64,000 nucleotides of DNA from Mycolicibacterium flavescens (GTDB lineage: Bacteria; Actinomycetota; Actinomycetes; Mycobacteriales; Mycobacteriaceae): contig LR134353.1 of assembly GCA_900637135.1 (NCBI GenBank), forward strand, positions 2,852,001 through 2,916,000, read 5' to 3'. Below the pieces are notes generated by a model. The model saw only the letters and a program-made list of their open reading frames with translations. It had not been told where the DNA came from and did no database searches. The position numbers and the translations under genes are program-made. This document shows positions 8,150-24,757 of the stretch, one piece after another. Numbering within the stretch: position 1 is the stretch's first letter; each line of letters starts with the position of its first letter.

Positions 8150-9632
8150 ACTGTTGAGAGCTCGGCTGGGGCGACTGTCGCTCGCGGCGGTGCTCGGTGT
8201 CCTGTCGCTGGGCAGCGCGCTGGCGCTGGCCGCGATTTCGGCTTGGTTGATCACGAGGGCGTGGCAGATGCCGCCGGTGCTGCACCTGACGGTCGCGGTC
8301 GTCGCGGTGCGTGCGCTCGGCATCTCTCGCGGTGTCCTGGGGTACTGCCAGCGGCTGGCGTCACACGACACCGCGCTGCGCTGTGCGGCAGACACCCGCG
8401 AGGCCCTGTACCGCCGCCTGGCTGAAACGCCTGCCGACACCGCGATGCGAATGCCCAGCGGTGAACTGGTTTCCCGGATCGGCGCGTCGGTCGACGACCT
8501 GGCCGACGTCGTGGTGCGGGCGGTGCTGCCGATCGCGGTGGCCGCCGTACTCGGGCTCGCCGCCGTCGTCGGCATCGGCCTCATCTCCCTCGAGGCGGCC
8601 GTCGTCCTGGCGCTGTGTCTGCTGATCGCGGGCGTCGTCGCGCCCGTGATGGCAGCCCGGGCCGCCGAGGCGACGGAAGATGCGGCCACGCAACATCATT
8701 CGGGACGTGATGTGGCGGTGATGCACGCCCTCGACCATGCTCTGGAGCTTCGGGTCTGCGGACGCCTCGAGGCGGTCCTCGCCGAAGTCGAGCGTCGTCA
8801 CCGCAACTGGGGACAAGCCACGGACATGGCGGCGGCACCCGCCGCGGTGGCGACCGCGGCCTCGACCGCGGCGATCGGCGCCAGCGTGTTCGGCGCCGTG
8901 ATCGCCGCGATCGCGATCGCCGACTCGGTCGCACCGACGACGCTCGCGATCCTGATGCTGTTACCGCTGTCGGCGTTCGAGGCGAGCGCCGCATTGCCCG
9001 CGGCCGCCGTGCAGTTGACCAGATCGCGTATCGCGGCGCGCCGCCTCGCCGAGATCACCGAGCCGATCGACTCGCCGCGCGAGCGGCCGACCGTTCCCGA
9101 GGTCTCTGTGGGGCCCGGCGACCGCCTCGCGATCGTGGGCCCGAGCGGATCGGGCAAGACCACGCTGTTGCTGTCCATGGCCGAGAGCGACCCGACCGCA
9201 GTCTTTCTCGCCGAAGACGCCCACCTGTTCGCCACCACAGTGCGCGACAACATGTTGGTGGCGCGCGGTGATGCCAGCGACGACGAGATTCGAGCCGCGT
9301 TACAACGGGTGGGTCTGCGCGACTGGCTCGACGCGTTGCCGGATGGGCTGTCCACGGTGCTGATCGGCGGGGCGGTCGCCGTGTCCGCCGGGCAGCGTCG
9401 GCGGCTGTTGTTGGCGCGCGCTCTTCTCACCACGGCCCCGACGGTGTTGCTCGACGAACCCACCGAGCATCTCGACGCCGCCGCTGCCCACCGGATTCTG
9501 GTCGACCTGCTGACTCCGGGTGCGCTGTTTGCTGCCGACCGCGCGGTCGTCGTGGCCACACATCATCTGCCCGAGCACCTCGAGTGTCCTACCGTCATCC
9601 TCGCTGGTCGCGGAGTAACCTCCTCGGCATGA
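8142..9632 (+). CDS. cydC: thiol reductant ABC exporter subunit CydC, shortened ATPase domain
   Basis: CydC is the partner of CydD. It has 496 residues: a membrane domain with ALAAISAWLITRAWQMPPV near the start, then an ATPase domain. Walker A is GPSGSGKTT, the signature is degenerate (VSAGQRRRLLLARALL) and Walker B is VLLDEPTEHLD. The stretch between Walker A and the TVRDN segment is about 20 residues shorter than in CydD. It lacks an obvious Q-loop glutamine (FLAEDAHLF), so this half may be catalytically weak. Start ATG 8142 lies inside the end of cydD. The stop overlaps the start of the next gene (ATGA), so that gene is likely translated from the same mRNA. Confidence 0.92.
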   Translation: MRELLRARLGRLSLAAVLGVLSLGSALALAAISAWLITRAWQMPPVLHLTVAVVAVRALGISRGVLGYCQRLASHDTALRCAADTREALYRRLAETPADTAMRMPSGELVSRIGASVDDLADVVVRAVLPIAVAAVLGLAAVVGIGLISLEAAVVLALCLLIAGVVAPVMAARAAEATEDAATQHHSGRDVAVMHALDHALELRVCGRLEAVLAEVERRHRNWGQATDMAAAPAAVATAASTAAIGASVFGAVIAAIAIADSVAPTTLAILMLLPLSAFEASAALPAAAVQLTRSRIAARRLAEITEPIDSPRERPTVPEVSVGPGDRLAIVGPSGSGKTTLLLSMAESDPTAVFLAEDAHLFATTVRDNMLVARGDASDDEIRAALQRVGLRDWLDALPDGLSTVLIGGAVAVSAGQRRRLLLARALLTTAPTVLLDEPTEHLDAAAAHRILVDLLTPGALFAADRAVVVATHHLPEHLECPTVILAGRGVTSSA

Positions 9633-10186
9633 GCGAGCCGGAAAACCCCGAGACGCCACCGCAAACGCCACCCCAAACACCACCGCCGCCGTCGCAGTCG
9701 CCGCCACCGCCGTCACAGCCGCAGCCGCCTCCGTCACAGCCGCAGTACGGCGCCTATCCGGGCGGTTATCCCCCGCCTCCGCCGCAGGGTTACGGCTATC
9801 CACCGCCGGCGAGCGCCCCCAAGAACGGCATCGGCATCGCGGCCCTGGTGGTCGCGATCATCGCGCTGCTGTCGGTCTTCGGCGGCGTCGTCCTCGGTGT
9901 CGTCGCCGTGATTCTCGGCTTCATCGGCTGGGGCAGGGCCAAGCGCGGTGAGGCCACCAACGGCGGTATCGCCATCGCCGGCATCGTGCTCGGGTTCTTG
10001 AGCATCATCGAAGCCATCGTCGTCATCTGGCTGGCCGTCTGGGGTTTCAACGAGGTGGGCGGCAGCGACTACATCGACTGCATATCGCGCGCGGGCAACG
10101 ACCAGGACGCGGTGCAGCAGTGTGCTGAGGAGTTCCAACACCGTGTCGAGGACCAGTTCGACGTGACGATCACGCCGACGCCGTAG
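9629..10186 (+). CDS. proline-rich DUF4190 membrane protein
   Basis: The 185-residue protein has an N-terminal, low-complexity cytoplasmic tail of about 65 residues rich in Pro, Gln and Ser (PPQTPPPPSQ-type) with Tyr-Gly-rich ends (YGAYPGGYPPPPPQGYGY). A DUF4190 domain of two hydrophobic helices follows (IAALVVAIIALLSVFGGVVLGVVAVILGFIGW, then IAIAGIVLGFLSIIEAIVVIWLAVW). A short C-terminal segment has two cysteines. The start ATG 9629 overlaps the cydC stop, so it is the last gene of the cyd operon here. Function is unknown; such proteins are common in actinobacteria. It ends one base before the stop of the convergent thioesterase gene. Confidence 0.85.
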   Translation: MSEPENPETPPQTPPQTPPPPSQSPPPPSQPQPPPSQPQYGAYPGGYPPPPPQGYGYPPPASAPKNGIGIAALVVAIIALLSVFGGVVLGVVAVILGFIGWGRAKRGEATNGGIAIAGIVLGFLSIIEAIVVIWLAVWGFNEVGGSDYIDCISRAGNDQDAVQQCAEEFQHRVEDQFDVTITPTP

Positions 10187-11047
10187 TCAGCGGGGCGGGA
10201 AATACTTGACGATCCCCTCTTGCACCACGGTGGCGACCGGCTGACCGGACCGATCGAAGAAATGGCCGGTTCCCAGACCGCGCGAATCGGCGGCCACGGG
10301 TGAGGCCGTCGAGTACAGCAACCATTGGTCGAAGTGCACGGGCCGGTGAAACCACACCGAGTGGTTGGTGGTGACCGCGAAGATCCGGTCGTAACCCCAT
10401 GACAGGCCGTGCGTGGTGATGATCGAGTCGAGCACGGTGGTGTCCGACGAGTAGACGAGTGCGGCGGCGTGCAGCACCGGATCGTCGGGCATCTGGCCGA
10501 GCGCCCTCATCCACACACGGTTGTGCGCCAGCTTCTCGCCTTTGTGGCGCATCACCCAGCTCGGATCGTTGGTGTAGCGCCAGTCGATGGGCCGCAACGC
10601 GTTGACGAAATGCGGGACGACTTCCTCGTAGCCGCGCAGCAGGTCGTCCACCGGCGGCACCGACTCCGGGTCGGGTAGGTCAGGTGGCGCGATCGCGTGC
10701 TCCAGGCTGCGACCGCCGGCAAGGAAGGACACCATCGCCGTCGTCAGCAGTTGGCCGTCTTGCATGACGTCGACGCGGCGGTTGGCGAAGCGCCGTTCGT
10801 CACGGAGTCGCACCACGTGGAACTCGAGATCCTTCTCCGGATCCCCACCCGCGATGAAGTGGGCCGACAACGCACTGGGCGGTGTGGGGTGCTTCAAGCT
10901 GCGGCCGGCCGCCACGAACGACTGGGCCATCATCTGCCCGCCGAAGGTCCGCACGGGGTTCTTGCTGGGGTGCGAGCCGATGTAGATGTCGTCGGCGATC
11001 TGGCGGAGATTGAGTACCTCGAGCAGTTCGTCGAAGTCCGCTGTCAC
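10187..11047 (-). CDS. tesB: acyl-CoA thioesterase II (double hotdog)
   Basis: TesB hydrolyses acyl-CoA to free fatty acid and CoA. The 286-residue product has the double-hotdog organisation, with RTFGGQMMAQSFVAAGRSL near residue 40 and, in the second half, VYSSDTTVLDSIITTHG, whose Asp and Thr belong to the Asp-Thr/Ser-Gln catalytic set of TesB. The C-terminal part ends ATVVQEGIVKYFPPR, carrying the conserved Q..G motif. GTG 11047 is preferred because it overlaps the pyk stop (GTGA); it is therefore translationally coupled to pyruvate kinase, as I recall for pykA-tesB1 in M. tuberculosis. Confidence 0.93.
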   Translation of the reverse strand: MTADFDELLEVLNLRQIADDIYIGSHPSKNPVRTFGGQMMAQSFVAAGRSLKHPTPPSALSAHFIAGGDPEKDLEFHVVRLRDERRFANRRVDVMQDGQLLTTAMVSFLAGGRSLEHAIAPPDLPDPESVPPVDDLLRGYEEVVPHFVNALRPIDWRYTNDPSWVMRHKGEKLAHNRVWMRALGQMPDDPVLHAAALVYSSDTTVLDSIITTHGLSWGYDRIFAVTTNHSVWFHRPVHFDQWLLYSTASPVAADSRGLGTGHFFDRSGQPVATVVQEGIVKYFPPR

Positions 11048-12462
11048 ACGTCGTCCTCGCCGATTCTGTGCACATGGATCAGGTTCGTGGAGCCTACTGT
11101 GCCGGGCGGAATGCCGGCGATGACGACCACCAGGTCCCCTCGCTTGTAGCGACCGAGCTCGAGCAGCGACTTGTCGACCTGGCGGATCATTCCGTCGGTG
11201 GTCTGGATATGCGGGACGATGAACGTCTCGGTGCCCCAACTCAGCGCGAGCTGGCTGCGCACCTCCGGCAGCGACGTGAACGCCAGCAGCGGCAACGGCG
11301 TGTGCAACCGTGCGAGCCTGCGCACCGTGTCACCCGACTGGGTGTAGGCGACCAGCGCCTTCGCATCGAGGCGCTCGCCGATATCGCGGGCGGCATAGGA
11401 GATGACGCCGCGTTTGGTCCGGGGCACGTGCGTGAGCGGCGGTGCGGCCACCGAATTCTCTTCGACCGCCTTGATGATGCGTGCCATCGTCTTGACCGCT
11501 TCGAGCGGGTACTTGCCGACGGAGGTCTCACCGGAGAGCATCACCGCGTCGGTGCCGTCGAGGATCGCGTTGGCGACATCGGACGCCTCGGCCCGGGTGG
11601 GCCGCGAGTTCTCGATCATCGACTCCAGCATCTGAGTCGCGACGATGACGGGTTTTGCGTTCTCCCTTGCCATTTGGATCGCACGCTTCTGCACCAGCGG
11701 CACTTCCTCGAGCGGCAACTCCACGCCGAGGTCACCGCGGGCGACCATGATCGCGTCGAATGCCAGTACCACTGCCTCGAGATTGTCGATGGCTTCGGGC
11801 TTCTCGAGCTTGGCGATGACGGGCACTCGACGACCGACCCGGTCCATCACCTCGTGCACGAGTTCGATGTCGGCCGGCGACCGGACGAACGACAGCGCGA
11901 CGAAGTCCACACCGAGGCGCAGGGCGAATTCGAGGTCGTCGATGTCCTTTTCCGACAGCGCCGGCGCCGAGACGTTCATCCCGGGTAGCGACATGCCCTT
12001 GTTGTTGCTGACCGGACCGCCCTCGGTGACGGTGCAGACGAGGTCGTTGCCCTCGATGCTCTCGACGACGAGGCCGACGTTGCCGTCGTCGACAAGGACG
12101 CGGTCACCGGGGGTGGCGTCCTCGGCCAGCCGCTTGTAGGTGGTCGAAACGCGGTCAGAGCTTCCCTCGACGTCGTCGACGGTGATGCGCACCGTCTCGC
12201 CGGCAGCCCAGAAGGTGGGGCCGTCCTTGAAGCGGCCGAGCCGGATCTTGGGGCCCTGCAGGTCGGCGAGGATGCCGACCGCGCGGCCGGTGGCGTCCGA
12301 CGCGGACCGGACCCGCTTGTAATGGGCTTCGTGATCGGGATAGTCGCCGTGGCTGAAATTGAGCCGCGCAACGTCCATTCCCGCTGTGACCAGGGCACGG
12401 ACGGCGTCATCGGTCGCGGTGGCCGGACCGAGGGTGCAGACGATCTTTCCGCGTCTATTCAC
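11044..12462 (-). CDS. pyk: pyruvate kinase
   Basis: Pyruvate kinase converts phosphoenolpyruvate and ADP to pyruvate and ATP in glycolysis. The 472-residue protein shows RGKIVCTLGPA at the N-terminus, NFSHGDY, the signature around IAKLEKPEAIDNLEAV with its catalytic Lys, MARGDLGVELP, and the C-terminal alpha/beta domain. The C-terminal effector domain is present (full bacterial length). Start GTG 12462. A possible -10 element stands eight bases upstream, so the mRNA may have no or almost no leader. tesB follows with a GTGA overlap. Confidence 0.96.
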   Translation of the reverse strand: MNRRGKIVCTLGPATATDDAVRALVTAGMDVARLNFSHGDYPDHEAHYKRVRSASDATGRAVGILADLQGPKIRLGRFKDGPTFWAAGETVRITVDDVEGSSDRVSTTYKRLAEDATPGDRVLVDDGNVGLVVESIEGNDLVCTVTEGGPVSNNKGMSLPGMNVSAPALSEKDIDDLEFALRLGVDFVALSFVRSPADIELVHEVMDRVGRRVPVIAKLEKPEAIDNLEAVVLAFDAIMVARGDLGVELPLEEVPLVQKRAIQMARENAKPVIVATQMLESMIENSRPTRAEASDVANAILDGTDAVMLSGETSVGKYPLEAVKTMARIIKAVEENSVAAPPLTHVPRTKRGVISYAARDIGERLDAKALVAYTQSGDTVRRLARLHTPLPLLAFTSLPEVRSQLALSWGTETFIVPHIQTTDGMIRQVDKSLLELGRYKRGDLVVVIAGIPPGTVGSTNLIHVHRIGEDDV

Positions 12463-12470
12463 GACACTCG

Positions 12471-12476
12471 AGCATA
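12471..12476 (-). promoter_or_regulatory. possible -10 element of pyk
   Basis: Read on the minus strand, TATGCT (TANNNT type) stands eight bases before the GTG start of pyk at 12462. This spacing would start transcription at or within two bases of the start codon. No strong -35 is visible. Confidence 0.35.
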
Positions 12477-12488
12477 GTCGTTATCGAT

Positions 12489-13989
12489 TCAGACGACGGC
12501 CAGCGGAAGAGCACCCGGGATCACCGGGGCAGGCAGATCCGACTCCCCCATCAGGAACGTGTCGACCGCGTGCGCGGCGCTACGGCCCTCGGCGATCGCC
12601 CAGACGATCAGCGAGGCGCCGCGATGGGCGTCGCCGCAGACGAACACGCCGGGTACGTCGGTCTGCCAGTCAGAGCCACACGGCAGCGCGCCGCGCCGGT
12701 TCAGTGTCAGGCCCAGTTGGTCGAGGAGCGGCATGTGTTCGACGCCGTCGAAACCGATGGCCAACAACGCCAGCTCGCAGGGAATTTCCATCGGTTCGCC
12801 GACCGGGGTGATGACGCGACGGCCGGTTGGATCACGCTCGACCTTGACCTCGGCGATCTCCAGTGCGCGGAGGTTCCCGCTGTCGTCGCCGACGAATCGC
12901 TGGACGGCGACCTCGTAGCGCCGGTGGCCACCCTCGGCGTGGGCCGGTGAGAGCCGGGTCCGCAATACGAGCGGCCAGGTGGGCCACGGTGTGCGCGAGT
13001 CGTCGCGCCTTTCGGGCGGTTCGGGGTTGTAGTCGAGCTGGGTCACCGACAGTGCGCCCTGCCGATGCGCGGTGCCGAGGCAGTCGGCGCCGGTGTCACC
13101 GCCACCGATGATCACGACGTGCTTCCCGGTCGCGCTGATCGTGCTGGGCCCGTCGCCCTCGCATTCCTTGTTCGCGGGCACGAGGTGCTCCATCGCCAGG
13201 TGGACGCCTCCGAGTTCGCGTCCCTCAACTTCGTAGTCACGCGCACGAAGCGCACCGACGGCCAGCACGACGGCGTCGTACTGCGCGCGGAGCTGCTCGA
13301 CGGAGACGTCCACGCCGACTTCAGTCTCGGTGACGAATCGCGTTCCCTCCGCGCGCATCTGAGCCAGCCGCTGATCCAGCGTCGCCTTCTGGAGCTTGTA
13401 CTCGGGGATGCCGTAGCGCATCAACCCACCGATGCGGTCGTCCCGCTCGTAGACCGTCACCTCATGGCCGGCACGCGTGAGCTGTTGTGCCGCAGCAAGC
13501 CCCGCCGGACCGGAGCCGACGATCGCGACGCGCTTACCGGAAGCGATCGCGGCCGGTTGCGGATGCGCCGCGCCCGAGTGCCATGTGTGGTCGGCGATGG
13601 TCTGCTCGATGCGCTTGATCGTGACGCTGCCGCCGGTCTGCTCCTCCGAGATCGACAGCACGCACGCCGCCTCGCACGGTGCCGGGCACAACCGGCCGGT
13701 GAACTCCGGGAAGTTGTTGGTGGCGTGCAGGCGGTCGCTGGCCGCGTCCCATCTGCCGCGGCGCACAAGATCGTTCCACTCCGGAATCAGGTTACCCAGC
13801 GGACAGCCCGCGGTTCCGGAGTGGCAGAACGGAATTCCGCAGTCCATGCACCGCCGGGCCTGCTGGGACACCTCGGCGGCGCGCCGGTTCGGGTCCTGCT
13901 GCTCGTAGACCTCGCGCCAGTCGCCCACGCGTTCATCGACAGGACGTTTAGCCGCCTCGACCTTCGGAACCTTGAGGAATCCGGTGGGA

Positions 13990-13997
<8 letters not shown>
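12489..13997 (-). CDS. gltD: glutamate synthase small subunit
   Basis: GltD supplies electrons from NADPH through FAD and iron-sulfur clusters to GltB for glutamate formation from glutamine and 2-oxoglutarate. The 502-residue protein has N-terminal cysteine clusters ([20 protein letters not shown] and CPAPCEAAC), an FAD-binding [13 protein letters not shown] near residue 150 and an NADPH-binding [15 protein letters not shown] near residue 295. The C-terminal part contains [18 protein letters not shown]. Start GTG 13997 overlaps the end of gltB by eight bases; upstream in-frame sequence lies in gltB and has no family similarity that I can see. Transcribed with gltB. Confidence 0.96.
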
Positions 13998-18531
<4,534 letters not shown>

Positions 18532-18591
18532 CGAGGGGCACCTTCGCAGTCCGGAAGTGTTCATGTCCGGGACTGCACCGGCCCGCAGCCG

Positions 18592-18597
18592 ATTGTA
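18592..18597 (-). promoter_or_regulatory. extended -10 promoter element of gltB
   Basis: On the minus strand the sequence TGTTACAAT gives an extended -10 (TGN plus TACAAT). It predicts a start near 18585 and a leader of about 54 nt to ATG 18531. The -35 region is weak, as is common with extended -10 promoters. Confidence 0.45.
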
Positions 18598-18614
18598 ACA
18601 GCGCGGCTAAGCGC

Positions 18615-19025
18615 TCACCCGTCGAGAACCGTGGGGACCAGCGGGAATCCGGGAAGATTGCGTACCACTGTCCAGGTCAGGGCTGAGACCACAATCACGA
18701 CAATCATCGGGGTGTTCATCACCGGTTTGCTCTGGCGCCATCGGACCAGAAGCCACGTCAGCAAAAGGGGAAGGCCGACGAGTAGATAGAGGTTGTCCAC
18801 CACGGCCGCAGCGAGATCGCCGTGCAGCAGATCGTGCGTCATGCGCAGTCCGCCGCAGGCGGGGCAGTCCAGACCGGTGAGCGCCTTGAAGGGGCAGGCC
18901 GGAAAGATGAAACCCGGGCGATGCGGATCGGCGATGCCGATGTAGGCCAGCGCGCCAGTCAGGACGGCGCCTGCACCGAGTGCGCCGTAAAGCCGCTTGC
19001 GGCTCGTGCCGACGCTAGGTGCCAT
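18615..19025 (-). CDS. DUF2752 membrane protein
   Basis: This 136-residue membrane protein has the DUF2752 signature FPACPFKALTGLDCPACGGLRMTHDLLHGD: paired cysteines in a C-P-x-C-G-G-x-R context next to the first periplasmic loop. An N-terminal helix (YGALGAGAVLTGALAYIGI) and two further hydrophobic segments (AAAVVDNLYLLVGLPLLLTWLL and MIVVIVVSALTWTVV) flank it. Function is unknown. Its start overlaps the end of the TM2-domain gene by eleven bases, and the pair recurs in actinobacteria to my recollection. Confidence 0.82.
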   Translation of the reverse strand: MAPSVGTSRKRLYGALGAGAVLTGALAYIGIADPHRPGFIFPACPFKALTGLDCPACGGLRMTHDLLHGDLAAAVVDNLYLLVGLPLLLTWLLVRWRQSKPVMNTPMIVVIVVSALTWTVVRNLPGFPLVPTVLDG

Positions 19026-19428
19026 CGCGCAGCGGGCGCCCCTGAGGATCGCGGACTTTGTCGGTGAGCAGCATGATGGCGTCGATGATGCCCCAGATGA
19101 TGGCGCCGATACCGCACGTGATCAGGCCGACGACCAATTGCGCTATACCCAGCCCGGTGTAGCCGAGGTAGATGCGGCCGATGCCGACCAGGCCGAAGAG
19201 GCCAAGCAGCTGTAGCAGCCCCGCGACGAGTTTGGACTTGTCGGAATAGGGTTCGCCCGTAATGGGGTGACGGCCGTAGGGCGCCAATGGGTCGCCGTAT
19301 GCCGACGGGTAACCCCCCGGCGGCGGCCCGTACTCGCTGCCTGGCGGGGGCGGATATTGCGGCTGGTAATTCGGCTCTTGCGGGGGCGTGCTGCCATGCT
19401 CACTACCACCGAACTGCGGCTCCGTCAT
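19015..19428 (-). CDS. TM2 domain-containing membrane protein
   Basis: The 137-residue protein has a Pro/Tyr/Gly-rich cytoplasmic tail of about 60 residues (QYPPPPGSEYGPPPGGYPSA type). A TM2 domain follows: LVAGLLQLLGLFGLVGIGRIYLG, then GLGIAQLVVGLITCGIGAIIWGIIDAIMLL, with the conserved G-R-x-Y-x-G between and the terminal D at the end of the second helix. I chose ATG 19428; ATG 19440 adds four residues. Role unknown; it overlaps the DUF2752 gene downstream. Confidence 0.8.
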   Translation of the reverse strand: MTEPQFGGSEHGSTPPQEPNYQPQYPPPPGSEYGPPPGGYPSAYGDPLAPYGRHPITGEPYSDKSKLVAGLLQLLGLFGLVGIGRIYLGYTGLGIAQLVVGLITCGIGAIIWGIIDAIMLLTDKVRDPQGRPLRDGT

Positions 19429-19440
19429 GGCACCCAGCAT

Positions 19441-19624
19441 GCCAGACGGGGGTGGTGCCAGTCAGTAAGATTTCTGTGCGCACTGGCCTCACGGCATTGC
19501 CCCGATGTCTGCGGAGGCTCGACGAACCCGGCGGTCGTAGCCGACAAAGGTCAAGAGATTGTCGCTCAATCTGATTCGCTGGAGCGACCGCGGAAGGACT
19601 TCGCAAGTACCGATACCGCGCGTG
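19441..19624. other. intergenic region, nothing recognised
   Basis: About 184 bp between the start of the TM2-domain gene and the stop of the DUF222/HNH gene. It should hold the promoter of the TM2-DUF2752 pair. No clear terminator hairpin, palindrome or coding sequence was seen. Confidence 0.5.
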
Positions 19625-21049
19625 TCAGAACGGTGGCGGTTGGTAGTTGGCGGCCAGCCAGGCTTGCCGCTGCCGTTCTTCTTCGGCAATCAGCTCGGCG
19701 CGCTGGCGACGTTCGGCTTTTATGCGATCGCGACGGTCGTCTTCGCGTGTCTGTTTGCGCCGGGGCATCATCAAGGTCCGATCGGCCGTGCCGTCCGCGG
19801 TATCGGCGGGAATCTCAAGCTCGCCCGTCGACTGCCCGAGTGCCGGAAACATGCTTGCGCCATGGGGTTCGCTGCGCCACACGTGTCCCGTGGGCCCGAT
19901 CAACTCGATTGTGCCGTCGGCCAACTGTTGATCAGTCCAGCCACGGAGTCCACAGAAGAACGTCTTGATCAGATGGTGAGTCCGGCAGTAGTGCTTGGTG
20001 TTCGACGGATGCGTCGGACCCTGGGGCCAAGGAGTGGTGTGGTCGACGTCGGACTGGTGCACCGGCTTGTCGCAGCCCGGCCATCGGCAGGTCAGGTCTC
20101 GCCACTGCAGGAAGTCGCGCAGCGCCGCGTTGGGCCGGTACCCGTTGTCGGCTTTGGTCGGCACGGTCAACGGCTTCAGTTGCGCGGTCTTGGCCGTCTT
20201 ACGAATCGACTCGGCGGGCAGCACCCCGAAGCCCTTCAGGTAACCGGGCTTGTCACTGCCTCCCTCGAGGGTGGCCTGCTCGGCAAGCACGTGGATGATG
20301 GCCGTCGTTGCGGCCGCGCGTTCTGCGGCTGCGGGGCAGTCGTCGAGCCCACATTCACAGGGCAGTGTGGATTCCCCGCGAGCCAGCGGTCCACATGCAT
20401 CGGCGCGGCGCTGCTGCTGGGTTCGAGGATCGTTTTCGCACACCGTGGTGGCCAAAGCATTCAGTCGGTTGTCCAGTGCCGCACCATCGGTCGCCCGCAG
20501 ATTGCCCCCGATCCAAGCCATCCCTGGACAGCCCGGCTCGACGTTGATGTGGCGATTGTCCTCGGCTCGTCGCGGGACCCGCACTGCTTCCGGATCGAAG
20601 CGTGCTACGAACATGTCCACGCGGTCAATCAGTTTGGGACCAGACAGTTTCATCCACTTTTCGGCCCTGGCAGCCAGCGCCTCATCGAGCGCGGGCATGA
20701 TGTCGGGCTCGACGTTCTCGGTGCGAGACATGATGGTGGCCACCACCCGGTAATCGATCCACCCGCGTCGAAACACTTCTGCTACCCGGGGAAGCCGTTC
20801 GCGCAACGTGTTCGCCGCATGTACTTGACTGAGCGCGCGGGCATGACTGATGTTCTGAACGGGCGATATTTCTGCCGCTACGACGACAGCGACATCGGTT
20901 AGAAACATCTTGGCTTCGATATGCTCGGTGACGCGCCGTGCGTAGAGTTCGGCGACGAGCGCCAGCCGGCGCCCCATCGCCGCAGCCTCCTCGCGAGCCT
21001 CTTCACCCATAAGGGCGATTAGATCGCCAGCGGAAGCGTCTTCGAACAT
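19625..21049 (-). CDS. DUF222 / HNH endonuclease-signature protein (13E12-like)
   Basis: This 474-residue protein belongs to the multicopy actinobacterial family related to the M. tuberculosis 13E12 repeat proteins. The N-terminal DUF222 domain (from GDLIALMGEEAREEAAAMGRRLALVAELY) is followed by a C-terminal HNH motif: CRWPGCDKPVHQSDVDH, then PSNTKHYCRTHHLIKTF, with the Cys pairs and His residues of a zinc-HNH fold. A Lys/Arg-rich tail (MMPRRKQTREDDRRDRIKAERRQ) ends the protein. Start ATG 21049 is my choice; GTG 21082 is in frame. Whether it cuts DNA is not shown. It interrupts the otherwise conserved neighbourhood of lgt. Confidence 0.82.
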   Translation of the reverse strand: MFEDASAGDLIALMGEEAREEAAAMGRRLALVAELYARRVTEHIEAKMFLTDVAVVVAAEISPVQNISHARALSQVHAANTLRERLPRVAEVFRRGWIDYRVVATIMSRTENVEPDIMPALDEALAARAEKWMKLSGPKLIDRVDMFVARFDPEAVRVPRRAEDNRHINVEPGCPGMAWIGGNLRATDGAALDNRLNALATTVCENDPRTQQQRRADACGPLARGESTLPCECGLDDCPAAAERAAATTAIIHVLAEQATLEGGSDKPGYLKGFGVLPAESIRKTAKTAQLKPLTVPTKADNGYRPNAALRDFLQWRDLTCRWPGCDKPVHQSDVDHTTPWPQGPTHPSNTKHYCRTHHLIKTFFCGLRGWTDQQLADGTIELIGPTGHVWRSEPHGASMFPALGQSTGELEIPADTADGTADRTLMMPRRKQTREDDRRDRIKAERRQRAELIAEEERQRQAWLAANYQPPPF

Positions 21050-21125
21050 GAGTTCGACACTACTCGAACCCACCGACAGCACAGCGCATTCGACAGTCGG
21101 GCTGTGGAGAACCCGGGAGAAAGGT

Positions 21126-23968
<2,843 letters not shown>

Positions 23969-23972
<4 letters not shown>

Positions 23973-24757
23973 GCAGTAACCCTTCGCCTGACGCCGTCGG
24001 CGAGTTCGGCTGTCAACGCTCCGACCGCCTCGACACCGTTCTGCAGCGCCGACACCAACGCCGATCCCACGATCACTCCGTCGGCGTAGGCACCGATCTC
24101 GGCTGCCTGGGCGCCCGACCGGACCCCAAGGCCCACGCCAACAGGGATATCCGAGACGGCCTTCACCCGGCGAACCAGTTCGGGCGCAGCCGTCGACACT
24201 GCGTCACGCGCACCGGTCACACCCATTGTCGATGCGGCGTAGACGAATCCGCGTGATGCCTGCACCGTCATCGTCAGCCGTTCCGGTGTGGATGATGGCG
24301 CCACCAAGAATATCCGGTCCAAGTCGTAGGTCTCCGAGGCCGCGAGCCATTCGTCGGCTTCGTCGGGAATCAGATCGGGCGTGATCATCCCGAGGCCGCC
24401 CGCCGAGGCCAGATCTCGAGCGAATGCGTCGATACCCCACCGCAGCACGAGGTTCCAGTACGTCATCACCACGGCCCTGCCGCCGGCATTGGTGATCGCC
24501 TCGACCGCGGCCAGCGAGTCTCGCACCCGCACTCCCCCGCGCAGCGCCGCCTCGGTAGCCGCCGCGATCGTCGGGCCATCCATACCGGGATCGGAGTACG
24601 CGATGCCGACCTCCACGAGGTCGCACCCGTTCTCGACCAGTGCAGTCATCGCCGAGATCGAGCCGGGCACATCGGGAAATCCGGTCGGCAGGTAACCGAT
24701 CAGTGCACTGCGCGCCTCGCTTCGGCACGTATCGAACAACGGTGCCAGCCGACTCAC
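23969..24757 (-). CDS. trpA: tryptophan synthase alpha chain
   Basis: TrpA cleaves indole-3-glycerol phosphate to indole and glyceraldehyde 3-phosphate. The 262-residue TIM barrel has the catalytic Glu in [19 protein letters not shown] near residue 50 and the Asp shortly after. Ala stands where many orthologues have Pro (GIPYSDP). VVMTYWN and [29 protein letters not shown] (phosphate-binding) follow. GTG 24757 is chosen for its GTGA overlap with the trpB stop; its own stop overlaps the lgt start in the same way. Order trpC-trpB-trpA-lgt is a tight operon. Confidence 0.96.
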
